Of a DNA stretch of 64,000 bases, positions 1 to 6,203 are shown in pieces. How positions within the stretch are numbered: the stretch's first letter is position 1; every line of letters begins with the position of its first letter. This DNA comes from Haloflavibacter putidus (GTDB lineage: Bacteria > Bacteroidota > Bacteroidia > Flavobacteriales > Flavobacteriaceae), in assembly GCF_006546625.1 (NCBI RefSeq), contig NZ_VIAR01000004.1, forward strand, positions 186,001-250,000, written 5' to 3'. Position numbers and translations under genes: made by a program. Under the pieces are notes generated by a model. That model was given only the letters and a program-made list of their open reading frames with translations, was not told the origin of the DNA and ran no database searches.

Positions 1-1
1 T

Positions 2-247
2 TACCACGGCAGGTTAATGGAAGTTTTGCAAGCAATAGATTCCATTGCCTTTTCTAAATTAGACGACAGACTTTTAAAATATCTGGAGAACAAACGAAAG
101 ATAAACCAAAATTCTACAATAAATAGTACGCACCAAGAAATTGCCAGCGATTTAAATTCTTCTAGAGTGGTAATTTCTAGATTACTTAAAAAATTAGAAA
201 ACAGTGGATTTTTAAAATTGCAACGAAACAGTATAGAACTTCTTTAA
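2..247 (+). CDS. Crp/Fnr family transcriptional regulator, C-terminal part
   Basis: The reading frame is open to the left edge, so this is the tail of a gene that begins outside the window. The visible 81 residues are the C-terminal winged helix-turn-helix of a Crp/Fnr regulator: the end of the dimerisation helix, then THQEIASDLNSSRVVISRL as the recognition helix-turn-helix, then a wing ending ...QRNSIELL. The effector domain is missing, so the ligand (cAMP-like, redox, haem, persulfide) cannot be read. A TauE/SafE permease gene follows 53 bp downstream on the same strand, and a sulfur operon lies beyond. Two GTAAC-N4-GTTAC dyads at 5152-5165 and 5211-5224 are plausible targets. The family call is secure; the link to those sites is inference. 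Confidence 0.9.
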   Translation, partial: YHGRLMEVLQAIDSIAFSKLDDRLLKYLENKRKINQNSTINSTHQEIASDLNSSRVVISRLLKKLENSGFLKLQRNSIELL

Positions 248-300
248 TGAGATCAAAAAACCAAAAATCCTTTTTGGGATATTGAAGCTAAACAAAAAAT

Positions 301-1107
301 ATGTTAATAGAAATTCTTGGTTATATAGGCGCATTGCTAATTGGAGTGGTGTTAGGGCTAACCGGTGGCGGCGGTTCTATCTTAACCGTTCCAATTTTTG
401 TTTACGTTCTTAGTATAGAACCGGTTATTGCTACGGGTTATTCGCTTTTTGTAGTTGGTTTATCATCTTTATTTGGCACTTTTAAAAACCTTAGAAACGG
501 TATGGTAAATTATAAAGCTGCTCTGCTTTTTGCCATTCCTGCTGTAAGCGCTGTCTTTTTAACCCGCAAATTTCTTATTCCCGCCATTCCCGAAACAATT
601 GCGCAACTTGGTAAATTTACCTTGCATAAAGATATGGCAATCATGGTATTTTTTGCTGTTTTAATGTTAATTGCTTCGGTGAGTATGATAAAAACCAAAA
701 AAGAAACTACGTCAAAACAGAAAGCAGAAAAAAAATCTTCTGTAACCAATTATACTTTACTTTTAGTTTTAGGAGCTTTTACCGGATTAATTACCGGCCT
801 GGTTGGTGCTGGCGGCGGTTTTATAATTGTACCTATTTTAGTTTTACTGGCCAAGCTACCAATGAAAAAAGCTGCAGCTACTTCTTTGTTTATAATCGCT
901 ATAAACTCGCTTTTAGGTTTTCTTGGCGATGTGACAAATTTTGAAATAGATTGGATCTTCTTACTTAGCTTTTCTGCCATAGCAATAGCAGGTATTTATT
1001 TGGGTATCTATCTTAATAGATTTATTAATGGAAAAAAACTAAAGAAAGCTTTTGGTTGGCTGGTATTGGTAATGGGAATATATATTGTGTGGCGTGAACT
1101 TTTTTAA
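301..1107 (+). CDS. TauE/SafE family sulfite/organosulfur exporter-type permease
   Basis: This 268 aa integral inner-membrane protein has about eight hydrophobic segments. It carries the two glycine-rich signatures of the TauE/SafE family, LTGGGGSILTVP near residues 20-31 and GLVGAGGGFIIVP in the second half, so the internal two-fold repeat is intact and the length is typical. Family members move sulfite, sulfoacetate or other sulfur anions; the substrate here is not readable. It lies 53 bp after the Crp/Fnr tail, with a small CCAAAAA/TTTTTGG hairpin (261-277) between them. It converges on the DsrE/TlpA/SoxB-like operon across a strong terminator. The context supports export of an oxidised sulfur product or uptake of thiosulfate, but that is inference. 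Confidence 0.88.
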   Translation: MLIEILGYIGALLIGVVLGLTGGGGSILTVPIFVYVLSIEPVIATGYSLFVVGLSSLFGTFKNLRNGMVNYKAALLFAIPAVSAVFLTRKFLIPAIPETIAQLGKFTLHKDMAIMVFFAVLMLIASVSMIKTKKETTSKQKAEKKSSVTNYTLLLVLGAFTGLITGLVGAGGGFIIVPILVLLAKLPMKKAAATSLFIIAINSLLGFLGDVTNFEIDWIFLLSFSAIAIAGIYLGIYLNRFINGKKLKKAFGWLVLVMGIYIVWRELF

Positions 1108-1110
1108 ACA

Positions 1111-1144
1111 AAAAAGGTGATTGTTAGCAAACAACCACCTTTTT
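1111..1144. terminator. bidirectional intrinsic terminator
   Basis: AAAAAGGTG (1111-1119) pairs with CACCTTTTT (1136-1144). An inner TTGTT/AACAA stem pairs across a 4 nt loop, with a single A:C mismatch between the two stems. A or T runs lie on both sides, so it serves both the TauE/SafE gene and the convergent sulfur operon. Confidence 0.85.
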
Positions 1145-1160
1145 ATATAAAAAAATAACG

Positions 1161-1565
1161 CTATAAATCTAAGGCGTAATAGCCTTTTTCTTTGAGTTCT
1201 AACAGATAAACAAAAGCATCTTCAACCACTTCAAATTCTTTCGGAATATGTTGTTTTTGTACATCAAATTTCTTTAAAGCAATAGCGCAAGCGCTAAATT
1301 CTATAGCTTTGTGGGTTACTTTATCTAGCCATAGTTTTGTGGTAGAACTTTTATTTAAATCTTGTACGGCTTTTCCGTAAAGAACAATTTTTATTTTGCC
1401 CAGATTTTCTTTTTTATTTGCTGCCAAAGTATTGGCCGTGCCAATTATTGCCGGTACGTAATTAGGATTACCGGTAGATAATACGTAATTCTTTTCTTGA
1501 GCGTTAACGTTGGTAAAAATACTGCTCAAGACTGCTAGGAATGCAATTAGAAAAAACTTTTTCAT
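1161..1565 (-). CDS. periplasmic DsrE family protein (second copy)
   Basis: This 134 aa protein has an N-terminal signal peptide ending near VNAQ, so the mature protein should be periplasmic. The rest fits a single DsrE/DsrF fold: an alternating strand-helix pattern, KIKIVLYGKAV, and a cysteine in FSACAIALKKFDV. It aligns end to end with the DsrE protein at 3841-4287 (shared C-x(3)-LKKF-V, VVE-, L-L--KGY motifs), so the two are paralogues inside one operon. DsrE proteins are sulfur-relay carriers or folds derived from them, and the conserved cysteine is the likely persulfide site. It is last in the leftward operon, 6 bp after tlpA, just before the terminator. The family call is good; the carrier role is inferred. 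Confidence 0.8.
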   Translation of the reverse strand: MKKFFLIAFLAVLSSIFTNVNAQEKNYVLSTGNPNYVPAIIGTANTLAANKKENLGKIKIVLYGKAVQDLNKSSTTKLWLDKVTHKAIEFSACAIALKKFDVQKQHIPKEFEVVEDAFVYLLELKEKGYYALDL

Positions 1566-1571
1566 AATGTG

Positions 1572-2162
1572 TTATTTTAAATTATTGATAAAATTCTTAA
1601 ACTTTTTGGTATCATAATCAGCCATGCCTTTGTGCTCAAAAGCTATATTGCCATTTTTGTCTACAACAAAGGTGGTGGGAATACTGCGACTTTGATAAAC
1701 TCGGGGTAAATTTCCCAAAGTTTTATGTACGTCAAAATCAAACTCTTTACGGCTTTTAAACTTTTTTGCTTTTTCAAAGTTTTTATCTAGCGAAATCATT
1801 AGAAAAACCACGTCCTCATCCTTTTCAAAATGTTCGTGTAAATTATCAATGCTTGGCATTTCTGCTATGCAAGGCGGACACCAGGTTGCCCAAAAGTTTA
1901 TAAATATAACCTTGTCTTTTAAATTGGCCATATCTACTTTATTGCCATTTTGGTCTAGCAATTTAACCTTGTAACTCGCTTTTTTAGCTTTGTTGTCTTC
2001 TGTGGTTTCAGTAGTGGTATCGGGATTCATTATTCCCAGCTCTAAAACGCCTCTTTGAATAAAACCAAATACTTCTGCCCGAAGGCTTGAAGTAAATAAA
2101 ACTACCACAAAAACAATCCAAAAGCTGTAATTTCCTATTTTCTTAATTGTTTTCTTTTTCAT
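1572..2162 (-). CDS. TlpA-family thiol:disulfide oxidoreductase, membrane-anchored
   Basis: This 196 aa protein has an N-terminal membrane anchor or uncleaved signal (about residues 12-28) followed by a periplasmic thioredoxin-like domain. The active site WCPPC is at residues 94-98 in INFWATWCPPCIAEMP, and the cis-proline loop is SIPTTFVVD. Such proteins reduce or relay disulfides and persulfides in the periplasm. It sits 6 bp after the SoxB-like gene and 6 bp before the second DsrE gene, so it is translationally close-coupled. In Sox systems a periplasmic thioredoxin (SoxW/SoxS type) keeps the carrier reduced. By analogy this one may recycle the DsrE cysteine, but no partner is proven by sequence. 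Confidence 0.85.
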   Translation of the reverse strand: MKKKTIKKIGNYSFWIVFVVVLFTSSLRAEVFGFIQRGVLELGIMNPDTTTETTEDNKAKKASYKVKLLDQNGNKVDMANLKDKVIFINFWATWCPPCIAEMPSIDNLHEHFEKDEDVVFLMISLDKNFEKAKKFKSRKEFDFDVHKTLGNLPRVYQSRSIPTTFVVDKNGNIAFEHKGMADYDTKKFKNFINNLK

Positions 2163-2168
2163 GTTAAT

Positions 2169-3830
2169 TTATTTGAATTCATAATTTGTTCCGGGCACGG
2201 TAGAAAAAGAATGTTCTCCTAAAACATCGCAATAAGCCCTTTTTTCTAATTTTGGCGCTACTGGAGAGTGTTCTGCCAAATACTCTTCTACGGCATCGTG
2301 AATAGTATAATCTTTTTCCACAACATTTTTTACGTTAGTCATTCTACATAAATTGTCTATTGGATCGCCGGGACGTTTACACGCAGATATAGTGTACATT
2401 TTGTCTTCTTGTATTGGTTCTCCTGCAACGCTAATACTGTTAATTCGTTCTCCTTTTGGCGCGTTGCTGGAAAAATCTACTTTCATTCCGGAAAAACGTA
2501 CCAGCCAACCCCCAAAACGTTCGGTTGGGTTTTGTGCAAAAGCATTGTGCATTTCTTTTTCTAACCAATCTTTAATTTGTTTTCCCGAAGCTTTCCCAAC
2601 TTTTACATTTTCGTTTACCGGTAAAATATTCCATAAATTGGCTTTGGTAATGGGGGCGGGTTCTCCGTTTTGTGGTACAATTGGATTTCCAAACCTAAAG
2701 CCGTTGGAGATAGAAATATCTGCGCCGGTTTTCCATTTTGCAGCATCTGTAATCATATTATCCATGGTGTTTTCCACCGTAAGGTAGCGATATAGCGGCA
2801 CTTTTGTATAACCAATTATGCGTTCCATTTCTTTTTTATATGGTGCTTTTGCCTTTTCTACCAGGGCAGCAATTTTGGCATCTGCCGGATATTTTTTAGG
2901 ATCTACTTCTAGCAAATCATAATCTTCTTTTACAATTTTTCCATCTACAAAATGCAGCACCAATTTTCCTACAAAACTACCAAAAGCGCCGGGTTCTGTA
3001 ACGCGTGCAAATTTACCTTGTATAGGTTCGCGAATGCGCTCGTGCGTGTCATTTCCTAAAATATAATCTATATCTTTTGCAATGGGATTGTTGGCTAATT
3101 CTACTTGTTTAAAAACGCCAAAATGCGTCAGTAAAAATAAAGCATCTACCTTTTCTTCGGTTTTAAGTTTATCAATGAGATTTTTTGTAGCCGAATCTAT
3201 TCCGCTAAAAGCGATACCTTTACTAAAAATGGGGTTTTGTCTTACCGGAACATCGGGATCGTTAATGCCTATAAAACCAAGTTTTACGCCATCTACTTCC
3301 TTTATCCAATGACTTGGAAAAAGTTCTTGCTTTTCTTTTTCATGAAACATATTTTGAGCAATTACCGGCGTGTCGTAGGCGTTTAAAATTTTTAGCATCT
3401 GCGCTTTGCCATACACAACTTCCCAATTGCCGGGAATTAACAAATCATAATTCATGTTTTTTATGATTTCCGGTAAAACATCGCCCTTGGAAAGCGCGGT
3501 ATAACCACTGCCTTGAATTAAATCTCCGCCATCTACAATTATTGTGTTTTTGTTTTTGGCGCGTTCTTGATCAAACAGGGTTTTTATGTGTGCCAGACCG
3601 CCACGCTCTTTAAAAACAATTTGGTTGTTTTCCCAAAATAGTTCCGGGTGTGCGTCTAATTGTCCGTGAATATCTGCCGTTTGCAGAATGTTTATACTAA
3701 TCGTGTCTTTTTTACTTTCGGTTTTTGGTAAGTTTTCGGCAACAAGTTTTTCTTTAGAAGAAGTTTGTTTTTTGCACGAAATAAACGCTAGTAAAATTAG
3801 ACTTAAAATACTTATGTTTATCGTTTTCAT
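2169..3830 (-). CDS. SoxB-like 5'-nucleotidase-family metallophosphoesterase lipoprotein
   Basis: This 553 aa lipoprotein (lipobox ending at Cys19, LLAFISC) has an N-terminal calcineurin-like metallophosphoesterase domain and a C-terminal 5'-nucleotidase domain, the full UshA/SoxB architecture. Visible metal ligands are Asp53 and His55 (TADIHG), Asp103 (GGDLIQGSG), Asn135 in GNWE, His236 (LTHFG) and His263 in GNDTHER. Classical 5'-nucleotidases have GNHE and a GHxH-type motif. The Trp after Asn in GNWE and the DTHER motif are instead reminiscent of SoxB, the dimanganese thiosulfohydrolase that releases sulfate from a carrier cysteine. No SoxYZ, SoxAX or SoxCD is visible. The operon contains DsrE, TlpA and DoxX genes, so sulfur chemistry is more likely than nucleotide scavenging. 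An ordinary nucleotidase remains possible. Confidence 0.8.
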   Translation of the reverse strand: MKTINISILSLILLAFISCKKQTSSKEKLVAENLPKTESKKDTISINILQTADIHGQLDAHPELFWENNQIVFKERGGLAHIKTLFDQERAKNKNTIIVDGGDLIQGSGYTALSKGDVLPEIIKNMNYDLLIPGNWEVVYGKAQMLKILNAYDTPVIAQNMFHEKEKQELFPSHWIKEVDGVKLGFIGINDPDVPVRQNPIFSKGIAFSGIDSATKNLIDKLKTEEKVDALFLLTHFGVFKQVELANNPIAKDIDYILGNDTHERIREPIQGKFARVTEPGAFGSFVGKLVLHFVDGKIVKEDYDLLEVDPKKYPADAKIAALVEKAKAPYKKEMERIIGYTKVPLYRYLTVENTMDNMITDAAKWKTGADISISNGFRFGNPIVPQNGEPAPITKANLWNILPVNENVKVGKASGKQIKDWLEKEMHNAFAQNPTERFGGWLVRFSGMKVDFSSNAPKGERINSISVAGEPIQEDKMYTISACKRPGDPIDNLCRMTNVKNVVEKDYTIHDAVEEYLAEHSPVAPKLEKRAYCDVLGEHSFSTVPGTNYEFK

Positions 3831-3840
3831 TGGTGTGGTT

Positions 3841-4287
3841 TTATAATTCTATACTTTTATATCCTTTGCGTTGTAAATCTAAGTTGAAGTAAATACCGTT
3901 CTCTACAACATCTAAATCATCTGGCAAATCTTTTTGTTTTACACCGAATTTCTTTAAGGAAAATCCGCAAGCATGAATCTTAATTCCAAGTTTTTTTGCT
4001 TGATCTAGAAAAGGCTGTATACTTTTTGCATTGGTCATTTTTCGCACGGTTTTTCCGCAAACTACAATCTCGAACTTGCCAAATTTTTTGCCGTCCTCTT
4101 TTTTAATTTGTTCCGCGGCCAATAAAATTGGTTTCAGTTGTGGAATTTTTCGTGTTAAAACCACATAATTGTTCATTTTTTCTTTGGCAAGAGTTTCTGT
4201 GTGGCTTACCGCCGAAAGATTATTTTGAGCTTGCAAGCCAAAAAAGCCCACAAAGAATACTAAACTGGTTATTATTAATTTTTTCAT
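3841..4287 (-). CDS. periplasmic DsrE family protein (first copy)
   Basis: This 148 aa protein has a signal peptide (GFFGLQAQ) and a DsrE-like fold with KFEIVVCGKTV and a second cysteine in HACGFSLKKFGV. It is paralogous to the gene at 1161-1565 but has the additional cysteine in VVCGK, where the other copy has Tyr. Two cysteines could allow an intramolecular persulfide or disulfide relay; that is inference. It sits 2 bp downstream of doxX and 10 bp upstream of the SoxB-like gene. A DsrE protein next to a SoxB-like hydrolase could replace the SoxYZ carrier, which is absent here. Confidence 0.8.
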   Translation of the reverse strand: MKKLIITSLVFFVGFFGLQAQNNLSAVSHTETLAKEKMNNYVVLTRKIPQLKPILLAAEQIKKEDGKKFGKFEIVVCGKTVRKMTNAKSIQPFLDQAKKLGIKIHACGFSLKKFGVKQKDLPDDLDVVENGIYFNLDLQRKGYKSIEL

Positions 4288-4289
4288 GT

Positions 4290-4694
4290 TTATTTATTTT
4301 GTTTGATTAAAGAAATATCGTTTAGAATAAAAAATAGGAGTCCGCCCATAATGGCAATATTTTTAAATAATGGCCCAAGCGTGGTTATTTGTCCTACTTG
4401 AATGGTTAAGGTAATTGGTATGAGCACCAGCGCTAAAACTATGGCCGCATAACGTGTTTTAAATCCTATTAGTAAAGAAATACCGGCAATTAACATCACA
4501 ATTCCAGATGCGATTACCAATAATTCCGGATTGCCAAAAAATAGGGCAATTCCTTTAAAATTTGCTTGATTAATACGGTTTACGGTTTTTTCTAAATGGA
4601 TGAGGTGGTTAAAACCAGCCACCAGAAAAATGCCGCTTACCAAAATGCGCAATAGTTGCACAGAACGGTAGTTAACCGCTATGGTAAATTTCAT
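4290..4694 (-). CDS. DoxX-family membrane protein
   Basis: This 134 aa protein has four hydrophobic segments and a typical DoxX-like start: RILVSGIFLVAGFNHL, followed by GIVMLIAGISLLIGF. The family is named after the thiosulfate:quinone oxidoreductase subunit of archaea, but many bacterial members have other or unknown roles. It lies 2 bp before the DsrE gene, with its start 76 bp downstream of the 114 aa gene. No TAnnTTTG box was seen in that gap, so it is probably cotranscribed from the promoter near 5122. It may pass electrons from a sulfur compound to the quinone pool, suggested only by context. Confidence 0.8.
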   Translation of the reverse strand: MKFTIAVNYRSVQLLRILVSGIFLVAGFNHLIHLEKTVNRINQANFKGIALFFGNPELLVIASGIVMLIAGISLLIGFKTRYAAIVLALVLIPITLTIQVGQITTLGPLFKNIAIMGGLLFFILNDISLIKQNK

Positions 4695-4770
4695 AGTAAA
4701 TTTATTTTAGGTTTATAGGCTACTTTCTTTACGGAAAAAAAGTAGTGAAAAACTATTTTGTAATAAATTA

Positions 4771-5115
4771 CTATTTGGGAGGGGGTAAGTTTAAATCTTG
4801 GTACGTAAAATAATTCTGAAGTTTTGGCTCTTTAAAAAGTTTACGTTTTGGGGGAGTCATTTTGGAAAGTTCTTCAAAATTCTTCAGTAAAATAGGAGTA
4901 ACACAAACCGCTTGAAAATTAAGTGTATGTGATATGCTTTGTTTTTTAAAGTCGGTTGTATCTTGATCTGTTGGATAATTTTTTTCGCAAAACGGATTGC
5001 TAAACGAAATAACATTTTCGTCAAGCATAAATTGCATGGTTTTTGCTTCAACCATCACAACCTTGGCCATAAAGAGCCAAACTAAAAAGAATGCTATAGA
5101 GTTTTTCCAATTCAT
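4771..5115 (-). CDS. conserved-looking small membrane-anchored protein of unknown function, first gene of sulfur operon
   Basis: I chose the start at Met 5115 (MNWKNSIAFFLVW) because an upstream in-frame ATG at 5142 would lie above the predicted -7 box. This gives 114 aa: one N-terminal hydrophobic segment (about residues 6-23), then a polar domain with two cysteines (NPFCEKNY and QAVCVTP) and a proline-rich tail ending LPPPK. I do not recognise the family. Position as the first gene under the predicted Crp-type operator suggests a role in sensing or handling the same sulfur species, and the two cysteines would fit that. The predicted transcript start is only a few bases from the ATG, so the mRNA may be nearly leaderless. 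Confidence 0.6.
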   Translation of the reverse strand: MNWKNSIAFFLVWLFMAKVVMVEAKTMQFMLDENVISFSNPFCEKNYPTDQDTTDFKKQSISHTLNFQAVCVTPILLKNFEELSKMTPPKRKLFKEPKLQNYFTYQDLNLPPPK

Positions 5116-5121
5116 TGAAAT

Positions 5122-5129
5122 CAAAGATA
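5122..5129 (-). promoter_or_regulatory. -7 promoter box TATCTTTG for the leftward sulfur operon
   Basis: On the minus strand this reads TATCTTTG, a perfect TAnnTTTG box. No TTG -33 element is present at the usual 17-23 bp distance; its place is taken by the dyad at 5152-5165. That pattern fits an activator-dependent promoter. Confidence 0.6.
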
Positions 5130-5151
5130 CACAAGATTGCAACTTACTTGC

Positions 5152-5165
5152 GTAACTTTGGTTAC
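5152..5165. promoter_or_regulatory. Crp/Fnr-type dyad GTAACTTTGGTTAC (leftward operator)
   Basis: Perfect 5+5 dyad with a 4 bp spacer, the geometry of an FNR or Crp half-site pair. Its centre is about 41 bp upstream of the start predicted from the 5122-5129 box, the class II activation position. The same dyad recurs at 5211. Confidence 0.65.
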
Positions 5166-5210
5166 ACTCTTTGTTTTTTAAGGAAAAACACCATACTTTA
5201 TTGGTTTAAT

Positions 5211-5224
5211 GTAACTATGGTTAC
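5211..5224. promoter_or_regulatory. Crp/Fnr-type dyad GTAACTATGGTTAC (rightward operator)
   Basis: Second copy of GTAAC-N4-GTTAC, 59 bp from the first. Its centre lies about 41 bp upstream of the start predicted from the TAAATTTG box at 5247-5254. The two copies therefore sit symmetrically, one for each divergent promoter. Confidence 0.65.
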
Positions 5225-5246
5225 CTATTTACTCTAAGATATTTTT

Positions 5247-5254
5247 TAAATTTG
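5247..5254 (+). promoter_or_regulatory. -7 promoter box TAAATTTG for the rightward pair
   Basis: Perfect TAnnTTTG box 16 bp before the ATG at 5271. No -33 TTG is seen; the dyad at 5211-5224 occupies that region. The leader would be only about 12 nt. Confidence 0.6.
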
Positions 5255-5270
5255 TTACGCGTAATAAAAT

Positions 5271-6203
5271 ATGGAGAAGTACTGGACAATTTTTCAAAAT
5301 TCGTTTAGCGGCTATTTTAATTATTTGGTTAATGAAATAGCCAATCCGTCGTGGACCAATTATTTTTATTGGCTGCTGGTTCTTTCTTTGGCGGTTTGGG
5401 TGGTAGAAATAGTTTTACCTTGGCGGAAAAACCAAAAAATATTTCGAAAAGACTTTTGGTTAGACAGTTTTTATATTCTCTTCAACTTTTTCTTATTTTC
5501 TTTAATTGGTTATAACGCGATTTCTAATGTTGGCGTAGAGTTGTTTACCGATTTTCTAAATATATTTGGAGTTAGTAATATTGTAGCAATAGAAGTGCAA
5601 AACTTGCCAACTTGGGTGCAACTACTAATTATGTTTGTTATAGCAGATTTTATACAGTGGAATGTACACCGGCAATTACACAAACAACCTTGGCTTTGGA
5701 AATACCACCAAGTACACCACAGTATTAAAGAAATGGGATTTGCAGCGCAATTTCGGTTTCATTTTATGGAAACTATTTTTTATAAAAGCGCGCAATATAT
5801 TCCGTTGGCAATGATAGGTTTTGGTATTAAAGAATTTATTATTGTACATATGTTTGCCGTTTTAATAGGGCATTTAAATCACGCCAATGTAGGCTGGGAT
5901 TATGGTATTTTCGGGTATATTTTTAACAACCCAAAAATGCATATTTGGCATCACGCCAAAGCCTTGCCGCAAGAACATCCGCAGGGTATGAATTTCGGTT
6001 TGAGCTTGAGTATTTGGGATTATCTTTTTGGAACTGCTTATATTCCCCAAGACGGTAAAAATATAGAATTGGGGTTTGCCGGCGATGAAGATTTTCCGCA
6101 AAGCTTTAAAAAACAACTATTGTATCCGTTTGATAAAAACAAACCTTTACTATTTAAATTTAAAAAAATAAAAACTACAAATTATGAAGATAAAACAGTT
6201 TAA
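5271..6203 (+). CDS. sterol desaturase / fatty acid hydroxylase superfamily membrane protein
   Basis: This 310 aa protein has several transmembrane segments and the three histidine clusters of the membrane di-iron hydroxylase superfamily: HRQLH (133-137), HQVHH (146-150) and HIWHH (224-228), with further His at 164, 201 and 204. The iron ligands are complete, so it should be an active oxygenase or hydroxylase, but the substrate is unknown. It is the first gene of the rightward arm, and its last 20 bp overlap the start of the persulfide dioxygenase gene, so the two are translationally coupled. A lipid hydroxylase co-controlled with persulfide oxidation is unexpected. A role in membrane adaptation to sulfide or in oxidising a sulfur species is speculation. 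Confidence 0.85.
   Translation: MEKYWTIFQNSFSGYFNYLVNEIANPSWTNYFYWLLVLSLAVWVVEIVLPWRKNQKIFRKDFWLDSFYILFNFFLFSLIGYNAISNVGVELFTDFLNIFGVSNIVAIEVQNLPTWVQLLIMFVIADFIQWNVHRQLHKQPWLWKYHQVHHSIKEMGFAAQFRFHFMETIFYKSAQYIPLAMIGFGIKEFIIVHMFAVLIGHLNHANVGWDYGIFGYIFNNPKMHIWHHAKALPQEHPQGMNFGLSLSIWDYLFGTAYIPQDGKNIELGFAGDEDFPQSFKKQLLYPFDKNKPLLFKFKKIKTTNYEDKTV

Noticed and set aside
4751-4770. GTAAT-AA-ATTAC as a third Crp-type operator
   Set aside because: The half-sites are similar, but the spacer is two bases shorter than in the two dyads, and no promoter box is beside it.
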